60,000 nucleotides of DNA from Liolophura sinensis (GCF_032854445.1 NC_088295.1:51815249-51875248), one strand, 5' to 3'. Positions 12,430 through 26,468 are shown, numbered from the stretch's first letter. Program-made: numbers and translations. The notes: a model not told the origin generated them from the sequence alone.

Positions 12430-14470
12430 TGCTTCGCTTTGTTGGAATGTATGTATGGTGTAGCATCATTGGCACTCTTCTGGTGATCAACTGCAGGTCA
12501 TGTACATTTATAAGAAAGGTTGCTAGTAACATATACTTGACAAAAGACAAAAGAGATTCACCATGCCACCAAACACTCTGGATATTGATCCAACATGGGA
12601 ACAAAATGTACTAAGATTTTCGCTCCCCATTTCTCTGGGGTTGGAACGGGGTACAACGAGATCAATATTGAAATGAAGTGCCCTCTGTGCTCTTTTTGCA
12701 CTTACACATTCACCTCAGCTGACACGAGAACAATGAACTCAGGTTATAGATTTACATGGATTTGAATACATCCACCTCCTACACCTCAGATGCTGCGCCA
12801 TGACATCTGTACAAGTAAATTTAAACATTACTGAGTACGGCATTATGCACCAATCAATCCACCAATGGATGCTGTGTCACGAGACTTGTTGGGTATGCAG
12901 CAAAGTGAAATAAACAAAGTATGCATGGATGGGACTGGTTTTCGACCTTGATCTGTGCTTATGCCTGGACACAAAATTTCATCAAGATCGGACAATATTT
13001 GGAGCAGTTATAGTATAAGAACAAAAGCATGACACAAAACAACCAGCCCCAAATTAATTATCTTATGCTTCCATGACAGCAAAGCAAAGGACAACAATCC
13101 ATGTCCAGTGAAACATCCTCTACGTATGTAAGACCAAGTTTCAACAGAATACAAAGCAATGTATCTTCTATTCATAGATAAATTTATTACCACAAATGCG
13201 TTACTCAGCCAGTAAACATACACCAGGAAAAACTTCTATAAAGTGTATATAAGAATGAGAAGGTTCAGGAAGACTAGTGGTCTTTGATGCAGGTTAAATG
13301 TTGACGTCATATGGACACTGGCTTGCCGGCCCGCAGGTAGTTGTTCCAGTATACACTGTTACATTGGGCTTCCTGTAAACATAATGATTTGTTCACACAG
13401 TATGAGCTATAATCACCTTAGTTTTGGATATTGACACGAAAACTTAAATTTCTCAAAAAGGTCAGATCTAGCAGTCACCCCATGTACTGACTAGTTGCTA
13501 CCTGCATTTGAAAAAATACTCACACTTCACCTGTCTGACGCTTGTCATTTTCAAAAAGTAAAGTTTCCCTTTCACTTATTAGGCGATCGGCCATCGGGGT
13601 GATACCCTCTTGAAATTGTCACGATTATTAACCATAACTGTACTGGCTGCAGAAAAAACCGCCATGCCAAATCTCCTCAAAACTTTACATGGTGCTAGCC
13701 TATGGTCTGAACAAGTGTATATCAAAAAAGGGTCATTTTAAGTCACATGCTTTAGTGGCCATATCGGATTTATATGAAAACTGTTCAAGAATCTTCTCTC
13801 GAACCATCCAGCCGATTTTCTTCAAATTTGGTACCTGTGACTATAGTTGGGTGGCAATTAAAACTTCTTAATATGAACCCTTTCCATGCATAAATTAGGA
13901 TTGGGCTGGACAATGAAAATAGCGCGTAAGTAAGTCGACTGTAAAAACTGCACCATTTTATCAAACAAAACCATTTCCGAGACCTTGACCTCGGAAATAT
14001 GAATTTCAACAAATTATTCCCATTCAGTTTGTGGTTTTCACATAACTGCAAAAACTTGCCAAAACTTAACATGCAGGACTGCATGAAACTTGTCACTGCA
14101 GCGTAATGTGGGAACAGGCATCAGGCCTACGAAAGTGCATTCATTCCGTCTTTCATTTTCTGCCATGAGCAGAAGATCACGCCACATAATCTCTATCCTG
14201 GCCTATACTACTAGTCCCATTGCACAAGAAACTTGGCAGTCAGTTTCACATTCAGCTAGGACAATAATTTTCATCTTTTTTCTTTTCATTGGAGTTATCA
14301 TGACTGTTACCAGTATCATTTCTGATAGGTACTAGGGCTTGACTTGGTTCATTAGGGTAGGTGTTTCTTCAAATGTAGTCTTACAGTCAATATATGGAGT
14401 AGTTAATGGATCTGACATACATGTACAAAGATTAGTACCCATACCCATTAGTTTCCATACCTTTGTTTTT
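12430..14470. other. Intergenic region, nothing recognised
   Basis: This lies between the 3' ends of the TEX11-like gene (plus) and the coiled-coil gene (minus). Only short random reading frames were seen. Confidence 0.5.
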
Positions 14471-14476
14471 TTCACT

Positions 14477-14527
14477 TAATTTATTGATTTGATTGGTGTT
14501 TTAGGCCATACTCAAGAATATTTCAAG
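14477..14527 (-). mobile_element. SINE family 1 tail fragment
   Basis: TTTATTGATTTGATTGGTGT is followed by TTTAGGCCATACTCAAGAATATTTC. Only the 3' tail remains and it abuts the tandem array that starts near 14,540. Confidence 0.65.
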
Positions 14528-14539
14528 AGTAATTCTGCA

Positions 14540-14962
14540 CAGCAGTAGGACTCACCCCACCGCACATCTTTACACTGTGTGATACTGCACCACCACACTG
14601 TGACTCACCACCACATAGCTTTATACTGTGTGATACTGCACAGCAGTGTGACTCACCACCACACAGCTTTATATTGTGTGATACTGCACAGCAGTGTGGC
14701 TTACCACTGCACAGCTTTACACTGTGTGATACTGCACAGCAGTGTGACTTGCCACCAAACAGCTTTATACTGTGTGATACTGCACAGCAGTGTGACTTGC
14801 CACTGCACAGCTTTACAATGTGTGATACTGCATGGTAGTGGGACTCACCACCACACAGCTTTATACTGTGTGATACTACAAAGTAGTGTGACTCACCACC
14901 GCACAGCTTTATGCTGTGTGATACTCTGCAGCAGTCTGACTCACCACCACATAGTTTTGAAC
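14540..14962. repeat. Minisatellite, 48-bp units
   Basis: About nine copies of ACTCACCACCACACAGCTTT, then ATACTGTGTGATACTGCACAGCAGTGTG recur every 48 bp. Because 48 is divisible by three, each frame reads as a 16-residue repeat (for example LCGGESHCCAVSHSIK on the minus strand). There is no start context, splice signal or family match, so I treat the frames as by-products. Confidence 0.85.
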
Positions 14963-15261
14963 AGCAGCTGGTACCGTGAGGCTGCCACAAAGTACTGTGA
15001 AGTTCATGTTTTTGTGCCTCTCTGTGTCTACATTTTTAGAAACACTCAGTACCATGAGATTATGTCTTTGCAGCTTACAGTATACATCCATCTTGCAGTA
15101 TACATCCTGCTTGCCTTTGACAAGCTCTATGACAAATACACCAAAGTACATCAAAAACCATGTATGGGCCAGTAGAAAGATCATGTTGACTATACTGAAT
15201 GGATGTCTATCAGAGAAAGCTTCTTATATTTAGAAGCAAAGAAACAACATGTGTAGAATAT

Positions 15262-15350
15262 ATGGGAATAAATAAATTCACTGGATTGTTGTTCAATGCC
15301 ATACTCAAGATATTCCACTTATAAAATGGTGGTGGGTTTTATGGCTTGAG
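15262..15350 (-). mobile_element. Degenerate SINE family 1 tail
   Basis: The copy shows AATAAATAAATTCACTGGAT, then CAATGCCATACTCAAGATATTCCAC and a GGTGGTGGG remnant of the body. It is heavily worn and headless. Confidence 0.45.
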
Positions 15351-16649
15351 GAAACTGACCTTTTGGTAAGCTACTGAGAAAGTTTTCCGTGTATGGCATG
15401 TAAAACATCCCCTGGAAAGCAAGAGGCCTTTAACACACGAAACTGTGTATGTGGACAATTACACATCATCAACAGCTTATTCTCCGAAAGACCCAAGAAC
15501 AATAAGAGGGAGGGAAGTAAAAATTTCTTGTAAAAGTCTAGGATTGAACCTATATCTCTTGAGCTTTATGTTTAGGAGTGTTATCAGCTTATAGGAATAT
15601 AATTTACCATTGCACATAGAAAAAATTTGACAAAACTACATCTGTATGATCTATAACAACTTACAACAACTTTGCAGCTGTCTTTGACTTCTTCCAGTGT
15701 GAGGGGTGTAGGTTTGGGTGGGGCAGGCAGAGCAGCTAGGTAATTCGAATCCTCCCTGTGTAAGTACCACAAACAAATACTAAAAAAAATTTTAAGTCGG
15801 CCACTAAAGCTGCAATTAATTAATAAAGTACAGTAGTATTCCAGAAATGTTCTAAAAATATTTAAAAATTTCTACACCACTTATCAACAGAGTAAATAGC
15901 GAACAATCCTCAGTACCTAGCCCCTCATTTGGTGATGCCAATTTGTCATGTTATAGCTATTAGAGTGGCGTCACAAAACCTAGGAGCTCTCCTGTACCAT
16001 TGGTATTAAACAAAGTGACATGAGACAATACAAACAAAAACGCCTGATACCCAACCAAAAAGTATCAGCTCTGTTCCGTGTTCAAAGGGTCGATGTTCCT
16101 TTATATTCTTTATCAATATCTGTCTATCCGCAATAAGAAACCATACTGACGATCGAGAGCTCATAGGTTTTTTGACATGACAGCCAATTATTACGTGACC
16201 CTTTCAGTGCTAGTGATTGACCAAGTTCCTGAGGGCTTTTACACACTGGCTACTAGGAGTGCATTGCCCGTCAGTGCCACATCCCCAATGATGAACTTCA
16301 TGGAAGTTCAAGCTTCCAAAACTTTATCAAGTTTTTTACATATTTTTCTGTGATAACTGAGTCCCATGTCTTTCTGTCTATGTTTATATAGTGGCAGACT
16401 TGTTGGCTTTAATAATGCTTATCAACTCGGTCACTTGACTTTAATGGCTTAACAAAAAATACATGAAAACTAGACCTGGTGACAAGAAGAATATATATTT
16501 GATTCTTTAGTTTGAAACTTTAGTTTCCGATTACACTGCTCACAAATAATAAATAGGCTGAAAGGATGTTTTGCAGTAGTTCATCCAGACTAAAAAGAAG
16601 ACCTACATATGGTATTTATGCAGTGCTGAGCTGAGCTCTGGCAGATAAC

Positions 16650-19600
16650 TTACGCAACAACAACGTCTTTTTCCTGTTCCTCTGAGTTGTCCATTAGGGG
16701 ATGGGAGGATGTCACCGAGGGTTGGGCAAGACTGCCAGTAACTTCCTCCGAGGTAAACACTCCCTCAGACTGTGTGTCATCAGGCACAATGACCGGTTGA
16801 CCAACCGCAAAGTTAACATCAATCTGCAAGGCGGGAGGAAAGTATATGTCTGAGTAAAAAAAAAACAGCAATACTCCCACTGATTAGTGCAAAAATCAAG
16901 ACTTTAGGGCGTAATAAACGCCAAGGTTGAAAGTTCGCTGGTTAACAGTGATTTGTATTACTTACAACATCATTGATGTCAGGTCCTCCATACATCATGT
17001 CCAGATCTCCCTTGTGACTCTGAAGTATCCTGTGAACACACACATCTCTCAGTTAGCCAAGACGCATAGCTGCAGCAATTATACATACATGTAGATAACA
17101 ACATGGATCATAGATGAGGTACTCTATTTCTTTGGGACACCTGATCTGCTCATTTTAGCCAAGATAAAAATAATTCTACCAGAACCTTTTTTTCACATGG
17201 CTAGACCATCTAATGAACAACATACTGATATCATTACTTTTCTAAAAGGCTAGTAAAAAAATGTAATATTCTACTTTCAACACTACTAATATCTGTCCCA
17301 AATTTTAGAAGAATTAGGGTAGTTGCCCTACCAGGTGCTATGTGTTTGTCTGTAAATCTGCCTATTTCAACATGACCACAATAACATTTCAAATTGTTGT
17401 GCCTGCTTTCAGAAAATATTAATAAATATAATAATTTATACAAATCATACGCACTATTGTTTTCAAACTTATCCAACATAAATTATACATTTTTTAAGGT
17501 GTTGACAAAACCTGACAAAGGGTTTATTAACAAAGATTTTACATCTGTACATCTGAAATTATCTATCCAAAACATCTGCAGGAAAATAATGTGTTAGGAG
17601 GGCACAACTCGGCCACAGAGGACATCTCACAGGTTATACTAATTGACGTAATGAATCCATTTGACTACATGCGATAAAAGAAACGGTAAATTTCTATTTC
17701 AAATCTGTTCATACATGTAGTTGATAATTTAATATATTAGACTGGTAATATGTTGCATGATGGTCATTGCTGCCAGCAAAATCTCAGTGATGAATGAACA
17801 GTAAAATAAAGCCAAATGATTTCTCTGTGAGTTTATTGGTGGCAAAAATTTTCTTGCCCATTAGGGCAACCATGAAGGCCAGTCTGCTTGCCGACATGCA
17901 CTTTCACTTGCCCGGGGAAGGCAGGCAGGTAAGTGTTAAAGCACTACTTCAGTGCCCCCCAAATAACAGGTGGAAATATCACAATGATATACAAGACATC
18001 CTACTGAACAGGGAAAATACCAAAGTTCAAAAAAATTTACAATATAAGTCCTATAAGTGAAGAGTCCTAAAAAACAAAATCATCGGCAGTTCCTCTTAAC
18101 TTTTTCCTAAACTTTTCCTGATGTGAAGTGAAAATTTTCCACGTGACGATGAATCAGATAGGCATGATGTCAAGTAAGGCAAACGTGCTCGACTGATGTC
18201 GAGCATTTGAAAGTGGCTATCTGTGGCTATATGTGTCAGTAATGGGTGAGGTCAAGTGTCCACCAGGAAAAATTGGAAACCATAGAAAACTTCTCTTTCT
18301 GTAGTATCCTCTGAAACTACCAACAGACGTTTTACCAGAAGACATTTCTTTGACAATTTAGGAAAGCAGCTCAGACCCTCGTCATTTAACCCTACTTTTA
18401 AGACTTGTAGGTCTTGACAATGGAAGTTCTGTGGTACTGTATGGTTGCCTTGCAGAACAGTGCGGCAGCGGTTCACTACCACAGGGTACAAACTGTACTG
18501 GATATGTGTAGTACAAATTAAATGTGTATAGGAGACTTGGCTAGAACAGAACAGTACAGACCTATCAGAGGCAGCTTGGTGAGTGACAGCCAACTGATGC
18601 ATTTTGTGAAGAGCTCTCAGATATTTTTTTCTCTCATGATCCTTTGCTTGGACTTTAGCACTTTGAAGCATCTGAAAGTGAAAGTAACAAACTGCATCCA
18701 TCAGGATCAATCAACTTTATGCTCAATGCAAAATTGCACAATAATATTTGAACTTGGTAATTAATTTCCAATTGTGTTACATTTTCAAAAGTATAACTAC
18801 ATGCAATATCATTTTACACCTGACTATAATATTTTAAAATGTCTTCTTTATATCTTTAATCTTCCTTCTTGATGAAAACTTTGCAGACCTTTAAAGAAAC
18901 TACACTGACACAATCCTCACCTCCAGAGGATCAGGTAATTTCCGTGACAAATCCATCTTAAAACAGTACAAGTCTGGCATCACCATCTGTAAAGAGATAC
19001 AATAGTGAAACACTCATGTCGCAAATAAATATCGTGAAAATATTTGCAATCACCAGTAATGATGCAATTCATTTGAATTATGATTGTATCTTAACAGCAG
19101 TTCATATGGTACCTGGCAGAAAATTTTCACTTGTAATTTTTTCTTTTAAATGAAATACAAGGGGATGTATCCTGAAAAATTCTACAGAAATATTTCAAGA
19201 AGGCTTACACAAGACACAAACACAGCCTCTACACGTAGCTGCCATATATATTTAAGTTTATCCTTCTAAAGCACCTCATGTACTACACCAAAATGAGGAA
19301 AACTGCAAAAACTTACATGTGTACCCTGCTAATAATTAAATGCAATTATGGCATTGAGCATGTGATATGGAGAGAAAATGGAACAAACGGATGCTGGACA
19401 GCTCAAACAAAATGTCTGTATAAGGAAATAAGGTCATGAGTCATCAAACCTGACTCTGACATGTCAACCGTTTCTGTGTTTATGAAAAGGAATCTGACAG
19501 CCAGTTAAACTCTCACCAAGCTTGTTTTCTGAAAACTTCCAACTTCCACCATATCTAAGGAATACATTTAAAATTGGATCACAGTTGTGTACTTGGATCT

Positions 19601-22600
19601 TTTTTGTTTTTTTTCTATCGCTTTACCACTAGTACACAGATGTGCCGGCCATACGTGGGAAGGTATGGCAGCAAACCTGCAGATGGTCATGGGTTTCCAA
19701 CAGGCTCTTCCCGGTTTTCTCCCACCATAATGCTGGCTGCCGTCGTATAAGTGAAATATTCTTGAGTACGCCGTAAAACAGCATTCGAACAAATAAATAA
19801 ATACACAGATATGATCCTGGCTATGCATTGCCAGGTTGGTGAACGTTGTCAGTAAGAAAACAGCAATCTGCAGACTAGTTGTTCAGGCCACGACTTACTC
19901 CAGCACGTAATGGATAGTGATAAGAATGAGCCACAGACACAATGACATTGTACCACTGACCGTATACACAGTGTACAAGTAGCAGTAAAGATATTTTACC
20001 TTGGGACAGCGTTTTTCAAGGTCACTTGCCGCTTGTTTTGAAGGAGATGCATTAGAACTTCTTCTGCTGCTTCTAGTAGAGGGACGCTACCAAAAGATAA
20101 AAAGAGGCCAAAACCAATTTTATTTACAGCTACATATAATGTCTTCAAAGTTGAAGCCTGAAGTATAGAAACATGATCAGGGGAGACAATTGAGTTGATG
20201 TCGCTTCACGCAGGTAGAGGGTGAAAATATTCAGAAGTTGGAATGAACAATACCATATTCAAATATTGGGTGTTTTTGTCTATGATGATAGCGAATCTGT
20301 TACAATGAACAGTTTCGACAGTACCTTACAGAAAGCGAGGAAAAGATTTAAAATTTGGTCAAGGAGGAATTCAAAGAGGGAAGGCATTTCATGCCTACCA
20401 TATCTTTTGTCAGCACCAATCCGTACATACGTAAGATAAATAAAAAAAATACTTCAATTTATGTGGAATTATCACCAGGAAAAGATCAAAATATAAGTAC
20501 TATGTAAAAATATAAAGGAAGGAGGCATAAGAGCAAGATATTTCTTAGTACACTGCAAGGCATTAAAACTGCCCTGGGTCTCAATATGCTTCTCTTCTTA
20601 ACCTTCTACTTGGAAGTTCAATGCTAACAAAGTTTTTAAGCAGTTTGAGAATTGAAAATATATACTAAACTGTAATTATGACAGTTCCAAGTTGTATAAA
20701 CTGTTAACAGACTTCTACAAAGAACTACAATCAACATAGTCATGTACTAAGGAAGTTCTTCAAGTGGATCACTCTTGTAATGAAACTATATGGAAAACAC
20801 AAATGGTGTTTTGGGTTCAGTGTCAAAATCACTATTTAATTAAGTCTAGTATGAGGTTGAAATTAGATTTATACATGATGTTTATGGTACAAATGGTAGG
20901 CTCCTAACATTGTCACAAATTTTAGAGCAAAATTTTTTGTTCATGTGTAATGTTAAAAAATACTATTGTGAAATAAGAAACTACACTGGCAGTAATGTAT
21001 TTAATAAAAACTTACCAACAAGAATAACTGAAGATGTACTCACTAGAAATAATTTTCTACTTAGAAATTATCTGATGAACTGCAAATTCTGTTTTAACAT
21101 TATGCACAGCAAGATATACACCAATGGGACTGAGGGGGCCTCCATAGATCAGTTGGTTTGCGCGCTAGCGCAGCGTAATGACTCAGGAGCCTCTCACCAA
21201 TGAATTCAAGTCCAGCTCATGCTGGCTTCCTCTCTGGCCGTATGTAAGAAGGTCTGCCAGCAACTTGCAGATGGATATGGGATTCTGTGCTCTGCACAGT
21301 TTCCACCCACCATAATGCTGGGCGCAGTCGTATAAATGAAATATTCTTGAGTACGGTGTAAAACACCAATCAAATAAATAAATAAATAAATAAACCAATG
21401 CAACTATAGGAAAGGGGATTAGCAAAACAGATTCTGATACTGAGATTTGAAGTAAACCTCATAAATTACTAACAGAAAATAAAGTAAAACTACAATACAA
21501 GCTACTTCACAGCATTATACCTTGCAACTCTTAGTTGAATAAGTACATCGACTTTGACATCTGTACTATGCCACACGTAACTTAGCACTGGTAGAAAGGC
21601 TACCAAAGAGCTTGCCTCTATGTGACACATCAATGCAAAACTTCAGCTTAATGCATAAAGAAATGAAATCGTGAATTTGGTAATTTACAGTAATATGCTC
21701 TCAGAGCATCGGCGAAGAAACATCCCCGTTGTGCTTAATGTGCATGTAAAACTTCAGATCAATACATACCATGCTTTTTAAAACACCAACCCTAACATTT
21801 TGTTTAACAATGATTCTAATACACAATACACTAAGAATAATTCAAGAGCGCTAAAGCATTTTCTTCAGTCAAATTTATGCACACACTTGTTTTGAAAATG
21901 ATTTTAAAAATGATGTTTTTGTCATTAAAGATGTACGCTTCATAAAACTGTGCACATTATTTATCTACACCCTACAGTTCTTTCAGAATGTTTCAAAATA
22001 TTGGTTACAGAGGCGAATAAAAATGTTGACAACTTAGGGTATTTATTTTTAACAGTTTGTGGAGTTCATGCATTACACGAACATCATTCACTCTAGCTAG
22101 CCTTGGATGGCTCACTTCAGCATGACAATTATAAACATTTGTGTGCTGTTTGACGATATGTAGGCCTAGATATATAAACTGATGTGATAGCAATGTATAC
22201 TTGCAAATACTGATATCAAATTGCATACAGTAGATGAACTCTTAGCTTACTTCATGGCACTCACAACAGTGATCATTATTAATAGATGAATGTGTAAGTC
22301 ACTTAATACACGCAGAAGAGTGCTATATTTAAAAAGGAAGACTTCCATTACAGTTTAAAAGGGTCCACAACATCTTATTTCACCGAATGCAGGGTGTAAA
22401 AATGCTTTAACATGACAATTTTGACTTACCATCACTTATGTTTTTCTGATAAGAAATGAAACTTCACTAACGGCTATCTCCCTTAGGGTGGATGAATCAT
22501 GCAAAATGTGTCACTTCCCCCAGGGCCCTGCCTAATTTCCTGCCACCATAGAGCTGACCGCCATCAAACAAGTGAAATAAATGAGTTCATAAATGTTGGC

Positions 22601-25600
22601 AAGCTTGTGGATTGAAATACTTGACTGCTGACCTTTTGTTGATGTGGGTACATTTGTGTGATGGCCCAGCTGTCTTTGCGCCCAGGGGTGGACCGCGGTG
22701 TGACACTCTCAGAAGGCTGACTCCGCCATTCCTCACCAAGTTTGTCCAGGGCTTCCTTCTGGGCGGAGTTTAATCGCTTACGGAACAAAGACTGTGACCC
22801 TCCTGAAACACACACAGAATGATTTAGACATTAGGATAACACTACAAACTAAAACATTGTAATACTGCATGATTTATAAAAAATATGAACTGCCCATTTT
22901 ATCTGGTTCTGAGAGCTCTATTGATTTTAGAAAGGTGTTTTGAAGTTTGCTTAAACATTTTTCAGCCCCAAAAATAATACTTTGTGACATTTATCTGCCT
23001 TGAAAAATGCACCTTTGTGGGTGAAATTTTAGGTCATTTAGCATAAATAATAAAAATGTACACAAAATGGCATAAGTCAACAAATCAACATTTATCCAAG
23101 ATGGTTTACGTTCAATACAGTAAACACATTCCTGGAGAACAGAGCATTCAAGGCTATTTGTCTGCACTAAAGCAATACATATATATGTTGGGCAGTCCAT
23201 TTTAACACAAGTGCCAGAGATTTGACCCATCTTGACGGTCTCTTGCATTAATAATACAAGTCAAAAATTCTGAATAGGTAGGATGACAAAAGAAAAAAGC
23301 ATGTATTCTTACCATCGGTATTCAGTTTTTCCAAATAACAATTAAAGACTGTTGGATTTTTACGAATTGCTGTCCAGAATTCATCCACTTCACAATTATA
23401 CTTCAGTGTTCCCTTTTTCCTCAGTTTATCTTCTAACTGAACAATCTGTCAAGAAAAAACAAATAGAAAAATTTTCATTTAAATTATTTACATTAATATG
23501 AATGGTGAAATCAATCAGAGGTCTACAAAGTTCAGTTTCCAGACTAATACTGAACAACTCTAATATAGCAGGGCAAATGTATTTGGGCTTTAGCAGCTTG
23601 CTCAATAACACCTCATATGTTGGGAAAAGGTTAAGTTAACCTTGACTTGAATAGGAGTATGAAATCTAAATTTAAAGAGAAAGAAATCAACCCAGTAGCA
23701 TTTCTTTCATTATTTTAGAATAACCCAAAGAATTACCTTTCAGAAAATATCAGCCTCATGTGTGCACAAAGTTTATACCGTTAAAAATCGGTAATAAAGT
23801 TCCTAAAATTTATACAGCAGATTGAAATTTAACTTTTTTCAACCTTTAAAATCCTTTTCACACTATAAATAGGACAAGTGCGAGATATTTACTGAAAGGC
23901 AATAATTGAGTTACAGTATTCTTGGTAGATACAGAAATTTCGTTTGATCAGCAAATATGGATTTTTTGCAAAAAAATCTCCCATATGGCCTCTTTGAGTG
24001 AGTGAGTGCTTGGGGTTTAACGTGGTACTTCACAATGTCATATCACAACGAAGGAATCCTTAGGATGCATGTACATGTATTGTGCCTTCTTGTTGCAGGA
24101 CAGATTTCCACCGCTCTTCTATCTAGTGCTGCTTCACTGACACGCCTTACTGAAGGCAAGTCAGCCGAGCCATTATACTGATACGGGTCAACCAGTTGTT
24201 GCACTATCCCCTTCATGCTGAACGCCAAGCGAGGAAGTTACAACTTCCTCTTTTAAAGTCTTAGGTGTGACTGGATCAAGGATTGACCCTGGATCTACCG
24301 TTCCCAGAGTGGACGCTCTACCCTCTGTGCTATCGAGTGGCCTCTTTGAAGTTAATAATCAAAACATATTGGTCTGATGTGAATTTTGGTTATGTGGCTT
24401 ACAGAAACTCATACTAAAAGGCATGACTGAAGCACTACAACTGCTATAGGGCATACAGCTGAAATATGAAGCTCATGTTTGATTTCATTCCCTGCCTGTT
24501 AAGTGGATAACTTTTCAAAGATTACTGCTATATGCATGAACACGACCCTTAAAAACTGGAGTTTCCAGTTCGAACTCTATTACTGATAAAGGCAGAAACA
24601 GTCCAACTGTATTTTGTCAAAAATGTTAGGCAACATGGGCGTCTGAAAGAAGTTTCATAAAAAGTAATTTGGACTAGATGAATGTTAGATAAAATTGAGA
24701 AGCTGAACATATGTGAACTTGAGAAGTTCCTAAAGGAAAGAAGTGTCACTTATGCTTCTAGAACAGAGTGAGACAGGTGATCGGTAAGATAATGTGAAGT
24801 TATCACGGCGATAAAAGAGTTCCAACTCGAAACTCACCTATTGGTTGTTGTATACATATATATATGAGCCAACTTGTATTTCTATGAACATGACGAGTGT
24901 GGCAACAACTATAATATGTCCTTACCTTAAACAACTGTGTCTTGGGTATTTTTTTCAAGAAGGAGTCATCGTGGGTGAACTCATGGCGCTCTAGTTTCTT
25001 ATGCATCTGGTGAGTCAGCAATTTCTAAAAAAAATCAGGAGTTGTACATTAACATAAATGAGTACTGGTGAAAACAAGCTGAGGTGAAGTGATCAAATCA
25101 TGGAGACCACTAGCTTCTAACACACATCTCTCATGACTGCAACAAACACACAGCCCATGTAACCCAAAGTGACAAAACATACTGATTATGATGTTTTCAC
25201 ACCTGCATATACATGTACAATTTGAACACATGTTTGTGATAAACATTAATCGACATGTGTGGTATGGCAGCATGATCGCAATACTGCTGTACTTGATGTA
25301 TAATGACGTATGACGTCAATGACGTATAACAAGGCAAACAAGACTGCATTAATGCTCAATATATAAAAAAAAATCTGCAAGAATGGGTAAAGTAAGTTTA
25401 TGAATCAGTTTGTAATAGTTGGACATAAAGCCAAATAATTATTTGTGAGTTAGCAGACTGGTTAAGTAAGAAAAAAGATAACAGTAAAGAAGAAGCCATT
25501 TTATTCAGCACACTGTATTGTCTCCCACCTCTTGTTGCAGTTTGGCTTGTCTCAATCTCTCTCTGGCAGCATCTCTTTCTTTAATATCTTTCTGCTGTTG

Positions 25601-26468
25601 GGTAATCTTCTTTCTCAGTGCCATCATATACTCATCATAGAAATGGTCACGTATCTTGTGTAAATCTTGATATATTTGAAGGAATTTTTCCTGGAAAACA
25701 TGCAGAACATATTGAAAGCCTGGAACCAGTACAATCTACAGTCTCCCCCTGGTTGCACTACATAAACAAATGTAGACTTTTCTGTATTTTTCCTTTCCTG
25801 ATATTTGTAATTTCCAAAATACCAGAAAGTATGCAAGCATTAAGCATGATTTAGGTTACTGATACTTTAATTATCACCTTGACAATAGTATTAATGCATC
25901 ACATACAGTTTATTAAGGGCTTACCGTTTCCTTCTGTCTCTTTTTTTCTAGCTCTCGGTCATCATCAAAGCTAAATGTCTTCTGCCTTCTCTTTTTCTTT
26001 GCTTTGGTTTTATTTTGTGCCTTAAATTAAATATGTTCATCTGTAAACCAGGACAATGTATTGTAAACCATAAAATAGGCCAAAATGTGAAAAAATTAAC
26101 AAATTATTCACCTGCAGCCTGCCTCTTAAGTGTTCACAAATCTATGTCTACTTACTAACTTACCACAAAGTAGTTTTTACTGAATGCTAAACTGATAGCA
26201 GTTGTTGGTATTGGAATAAGAAATAATGAACCATGATTTGCAATGGTGTCTCTAGTTATATGTGTACCTGAGGGGTATCCTGAGATAGGCTGGGAACAGT
26301 GACATTGTGTTTCTGCTGGAGAGTGTCTGCCTCCTCCTCACCGGTACGACTAACAGGTGTGCAGAGGCGAGAGTCAAACCGTTGACTGCTCCTGGAGGAG
26401 GATGCATACCTTACCCCAGGCCCATTTTTCCATGTACCTGCCACTTCCAAGTTTTCCCTGTCTGCTTC
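16650..26468 (-). CDS. Unrecognised charged coiled-coil protein, 11 exons
   Basis: In gene order the exons are 26,468-26,268, 26,020-25,925, 25,690-25,529, 25,024-24,926, 23,445-23,313, 22,802-22,633, 20,086-20,000, 18,986-18,921, 18,671-18,562, 17,029-16,966 and 16,823-16,650, with the stop at 16,652-16,650. Every junction has GT-AG signals and continuous phase (0,0,0,0,1,0,0,0,2,0), giving about 450 residues. The start lies upstream and was not identified. Visible regions are a Ser/Thr-rich N-part, a Lys-rich patch (KTKAKKKRRQKTF) that could be a nuclear-localisation-like signal, a helical segment (QQQKDIKERDAARERLRQAK), a conserved-looking module (YNCEVDEFWTAIRKNPTVF), an RS-rich linker (RPSTRSSRRSSNAS), a second helical run (KDHERKKYLRALHKMHQL) and an acidic tail (DNSEEQEKDVVVA). 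I do not recognise the family. The regular phases argue for a real, intact gene. Confidence 0.75.
19645..19803 (+). mobile_element. SINE family 1, 3' half, in an intron
   Basis: The copy contains GGCCATACGTGGGAAGGTAT, CTCCCACCATAATGCTGGCTG, then GAGTACGCCGTAAAACAGC and an AAATAAATAAATAC tail. The head is missing. It sits in an intron of the minus-strand coiled-coil gene. Confidence 0.8.
20440..21130. other. Intron sequence, nothing recognised
   Basis: AT-rich DNA between coiled-coil gene exons. Reading frames here (for example 20,910-21,203) run into the SINE at 21,134 and have no splice support. Confidence 0.5.
21134..21395 (+). mobile_element. SINE family 1, full length
   Basis: The head GATCAGTTGGTTTGCGCGCT and GCGCAGCGTAATGACTCAGG carries the A-box region, and GAATTCAAGTCCAGCTC is the B-box region. 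The body and GAGTACGGTGTAAAACACC tail end in (AAAT)n. ACCAATG occurs just outside both ends (21,119 and 21,394) and may be a short target-site duplication. Confidence 0.85.
22480..22590 (+). mobile_element. Degenerate SINE family 1 body
   Basis: TTCCCCCAGGGCCCTGCCTA, then TTTCCTGCCACCATAGAGCTG and AAGTGAAATAAATGAG follow the order of the SINE body with many changes. It lies next to the coiled-coil exon at 22,633. Confidence 0.5.
23998..24337 (-). mobile_element. SINE family 2, full length with 12-bp target-site duplication
   Basis: TGGCCTCTTTGA is repeated exactly at 23,986-23,997 and 24,338-24,349, bracketing the element. On the minus strand the head reads TAGCACAGAGGGTAGAGCG (A-box-like) and GTAGATCCAGGGTCAATCC (B-box-like). 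The long body ends in a GAGTGAGTGCTTGGGG tail. The exact duplication shows a retroposition event with clear borders. It sits in an intron of the coiled-coil gene. Confidence 0.85.

Noticed and set aside
14523-15175. Repeated CGGESHCCAVSHSI-like protein and the opposite-strand frame
   Set aside because: Period 48 keeps frames open on both strands, and both extend into unrelated flanks. No evidence of expression.
18252-18710. Single 152-codon minus-strand gene
   Set aside because: Only 18,562-18,671 is coding, as one exon of the coiled-coil gene. The rest is intron read-through.
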